Below, piece by piece: positions 7,163 to 7,369 of a DNA stretch of 7,369 nt; the stretch's first letter is position 1, and each line of letters begins with the position of its first letter. Below the pieces are notes generated by a model. It was not told where the DNA came from, did not search any database, and saw nothing but the letters and a program-made list of their open reading frames with translations. The stretch lies in NCBI GenBank assembly GCA_017463035.1, contig JAFTPY010000306.1:1-7369 (forward strand). Direction: 5' to 3'. A program made the position numbers and the translations under genes. Origin of the DNA: Lachnospiraceae bacterium. GTDB taxonomy: Bacteria > Bacillota > Clostridia > Lachnospirales > Lachnospiraceae.

Positions 7163-7190
7163 ATTATATCGAAGTTTTGTAAAAACACAA
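7163..7190 (-). promoter_or_regulatory. Candidate leftward promoter of the flgB operon
   Basis: A perfect -10 hexamer TATAAT (7168-7163) is preceded after 16 nt by a weak -35-like TTGTGT (7190-7185). Transcription would begin near G7156 and give a leader of about 17 nt that carries the flgB ribosome binding site. The same spot reads TTCGATATAA, which also resembles the CCGATAT -10 of SigD/sigma-28, but no TAAA element is found 15-16 nt upstream, so a housekeeping sigma factor is favoured. Because the region is extremely AT-rich, hexamer matches alone are weak evidence. The location directly before the first gene is the stronger argument. Confidence 0.55.
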
Positions 7191-7205
7191 GATATATTTA
7201 CAAAA
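7175..7205. promoter_or_regulatory. Operator-like perfect 9-bp inverted repeat
   Basis: TTTTGTAAA (7175-7183) and TTTACAAAA (7197-7205) are exact reverse complements separated by 13 bp. Their centres are 22 bp apart, about two helical turns, as expected for a symmetric protein dimer binding one DNA face. The dyad covers the leftward -35 (7190-7185) and the rightward -35 candidate (7197-7202), so a bound protein could control both. It is not a good terminator, because the stems are AT-only. The regulator cannot be named from the sequence. Confidence 0.45.
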
Positions 7206-7226
7206 TTCCTTGTTTTTAGTTATAAA
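7197..7226 (+). promoter_or_regulatory. Candidate rightward (divergent) promoter
   Basis: TTTACA (7197-7202, five of six matches to TTGACA) and TATAAA (7221-7226, five of six to TATAAT) are 18 nt apart. Transcription would start near G7233, about 5 nt before the structured GC-rich island. The match is decent but lies in DNA with 22% GC, so chance occurrence is quite possible. What raises its interest is back-to-back placement with the flgB promoter around one dyad. Confidence 0.35.
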
Positions 7227-7277
7227 ATACTAGAAATTGTGGTGTGTAGACACGCGCATTCGCGCTTTCCCGAACCT

Positions 7278-7300
7278 CGCGACATTGTCGCTCGGTCGCG
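7278..7300. repeat. Nested alternative hairpins
   Basis: CGCGAC (7278-7283) can pair with GTCGCG (7295-7300) across 11 nt. Alternatively, GCGAC (7279-7283) pairs with the nearer GTCGC (7287-7291) across a 3-nt loop. GTCGC is thus present twice and the two stems exclude each other. This forms the tip of the larger 7238-7327 fold. Confidence 0.5.
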
Positions 7301-7316
7301 GGCGCGTTCGCATGAC

Positions 7317-7336
7317 TGCGCACCACACGGTGCACA
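7317..7336. repeat. Imperfect inverted repeat overlapping the basal helix
   Basis: TGCGCACC (7317-7324) and GGTGCACA (7329-7336) are inverted repeats with one mismatch and a 4-nt loop ACAC; the inner five pairs are perfect. It reuses bases 7317-7327 of the 12-bp basal helix, so the two structures cannot form together. Confidence 0.5.
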
Positions 7337-7369
7337 CATGCTCACTTTGCCTACGCGCATAGAGCTGAA

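Larger units (their letters stand above)
7238..7369 (+). other. GC-rich structured non-coding island (possible ncRNA or dispersed repeat), runs off window
   Basis: GC jumps from 22 of 100 bases (7141-7240) to 79 of 129 (7241-7369). Read on the plus strand, 7238-7249 pairs with 7316-7327 in a continuous 12-bp helix with two G-U pairs. Inside it, short blocks such as 7254-7256/7309-7311 and 7261-7263/7302-7304 continue the imperfect stem. The inner part holds GCGAC-ATT-GTCGC (7279-7291). The G-U pairs of the basal helix would be A-C mismatches on the other strand, which favours a rightward RNA. ACGCGCAT occurs twice (7252-7259 and 7353-7360). Several frames are open by chance through this GC-rich DNA, but none has a recognisable protein. 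It could be a non-coding RNA, an extragenic repeat element, or structure near the end of an unseen neighbour. Confidence 0.4.

Noticed and set aside
7161..7170. SigD/sigma-28 promoter at the flgB -10 (TTCGATATAA)
   Set aside because: The -10 resembles CCGATAT, but no TAAA element occurs at 15-16 nt upstream. The only TAAA nearby is 24 nt away.
7186..7191. Rex- or GlnR/TnrA-like operator around TTGTG...ACAA
   Set aside because: The spacing between TGTNA and TNACA half-sites is 15 nt, not 7, and the Rex-like arms share only four bases.
7175..7205. The 9-bp inverted repeat as a transcription terminator
   Set aside because: The stems contain only one G-C pair each and the loop is 13 nt, so the hairpin would be too unstable for intrinsic termination.
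7222..7369. Minus-strand frame open from the right edge to TAA 7222 (49 codons), a second minus frame open to TAG 7232-7230, and a plus frame open to the edge
   Set aside because: Several frames being open at once is expected in GC-rich DNA with few stops. The translations are Arg/Cys/Ser/His-rich without a recognisable fold. The tail of a neighbouring gene cannot be fully excluded without sequence beyond 7369.
1..7369. CRISPR arrays, tRNA, rRNA, transposons or defence systems
   Set aside because: No regularly spaced repeats, tRNA-like folds, transposase motifs or defence proteins were seen. The window is a conserved flagellar operon plus one intergenic region.

Overview
The window holds the promoter-proximal half of a flagellar basal-body and export operon. 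All of it is read on the minus strand, from about position 7156 down past position 1. Gene order in the direction of transcription is flgB, flgC, fliE, fliF, fliG, fliH, fliI, fliJ, then the start of a membrane-anchored coiled-coil gene (MotE/YlxF-like) that runs off the left edge. This is the order of the start of the Bacillus subtilis fla/che operon. Protein style and moderate-to-low GC suggest a motile Firmicute, most likely Clostridia of the Lachnospiraceae type (Roseburia/Agathobacter/Butyrivibrio-like). That placement is inference from sequence style, not a database result.

The products fit one assembly line. FlgB and FlgC are proximal rod subunits and FliE joins them to the MS ring. 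FliF is the MS ring and FliG is the rotor (C-ring) torque protein. FliH, FliI and FliJ are the stator, ATPase and stalk of the flagellar type III export apparatus. The last, partial gene is probably a motility accessory protein. Genes are tightly packed: successive gaps are 73, 43, 40, 20, -8, 1, 31 and -1 nt. Several starts need correcting from the longest open frame: flgB to ATG at 7139, fliI to ATG at 2194, and fliH to TTG at 3191, where a perfect GGAGGTGA sits 8 nt upstream.

The 230 bp right of flgB form the only non-coding stretch. Positions 7141-7240 are very AT-rich (22 of 100 bases G or C). They contain a leftward promoter candidate for the operon, a perfect 9-bp dyad (TTTTGTAAA-N13-TTTACAAAA) and a rightward promoter candidate. 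Positions 7241-7369 are abruptly GC-rich (79 of 129 bases) and full of inverted repeats. These include a 12-bp helix (two G-U pairs) closing a long imperfect hairpin just after the predicted rightward start. This could be a divergent structured RNA or one copy of a dispersed extragenic repeat, and it is the most unexplained part of the window. Within the proteins, the clearest oddity is FliG, whose usual EHPQ motif reads KKSQ.
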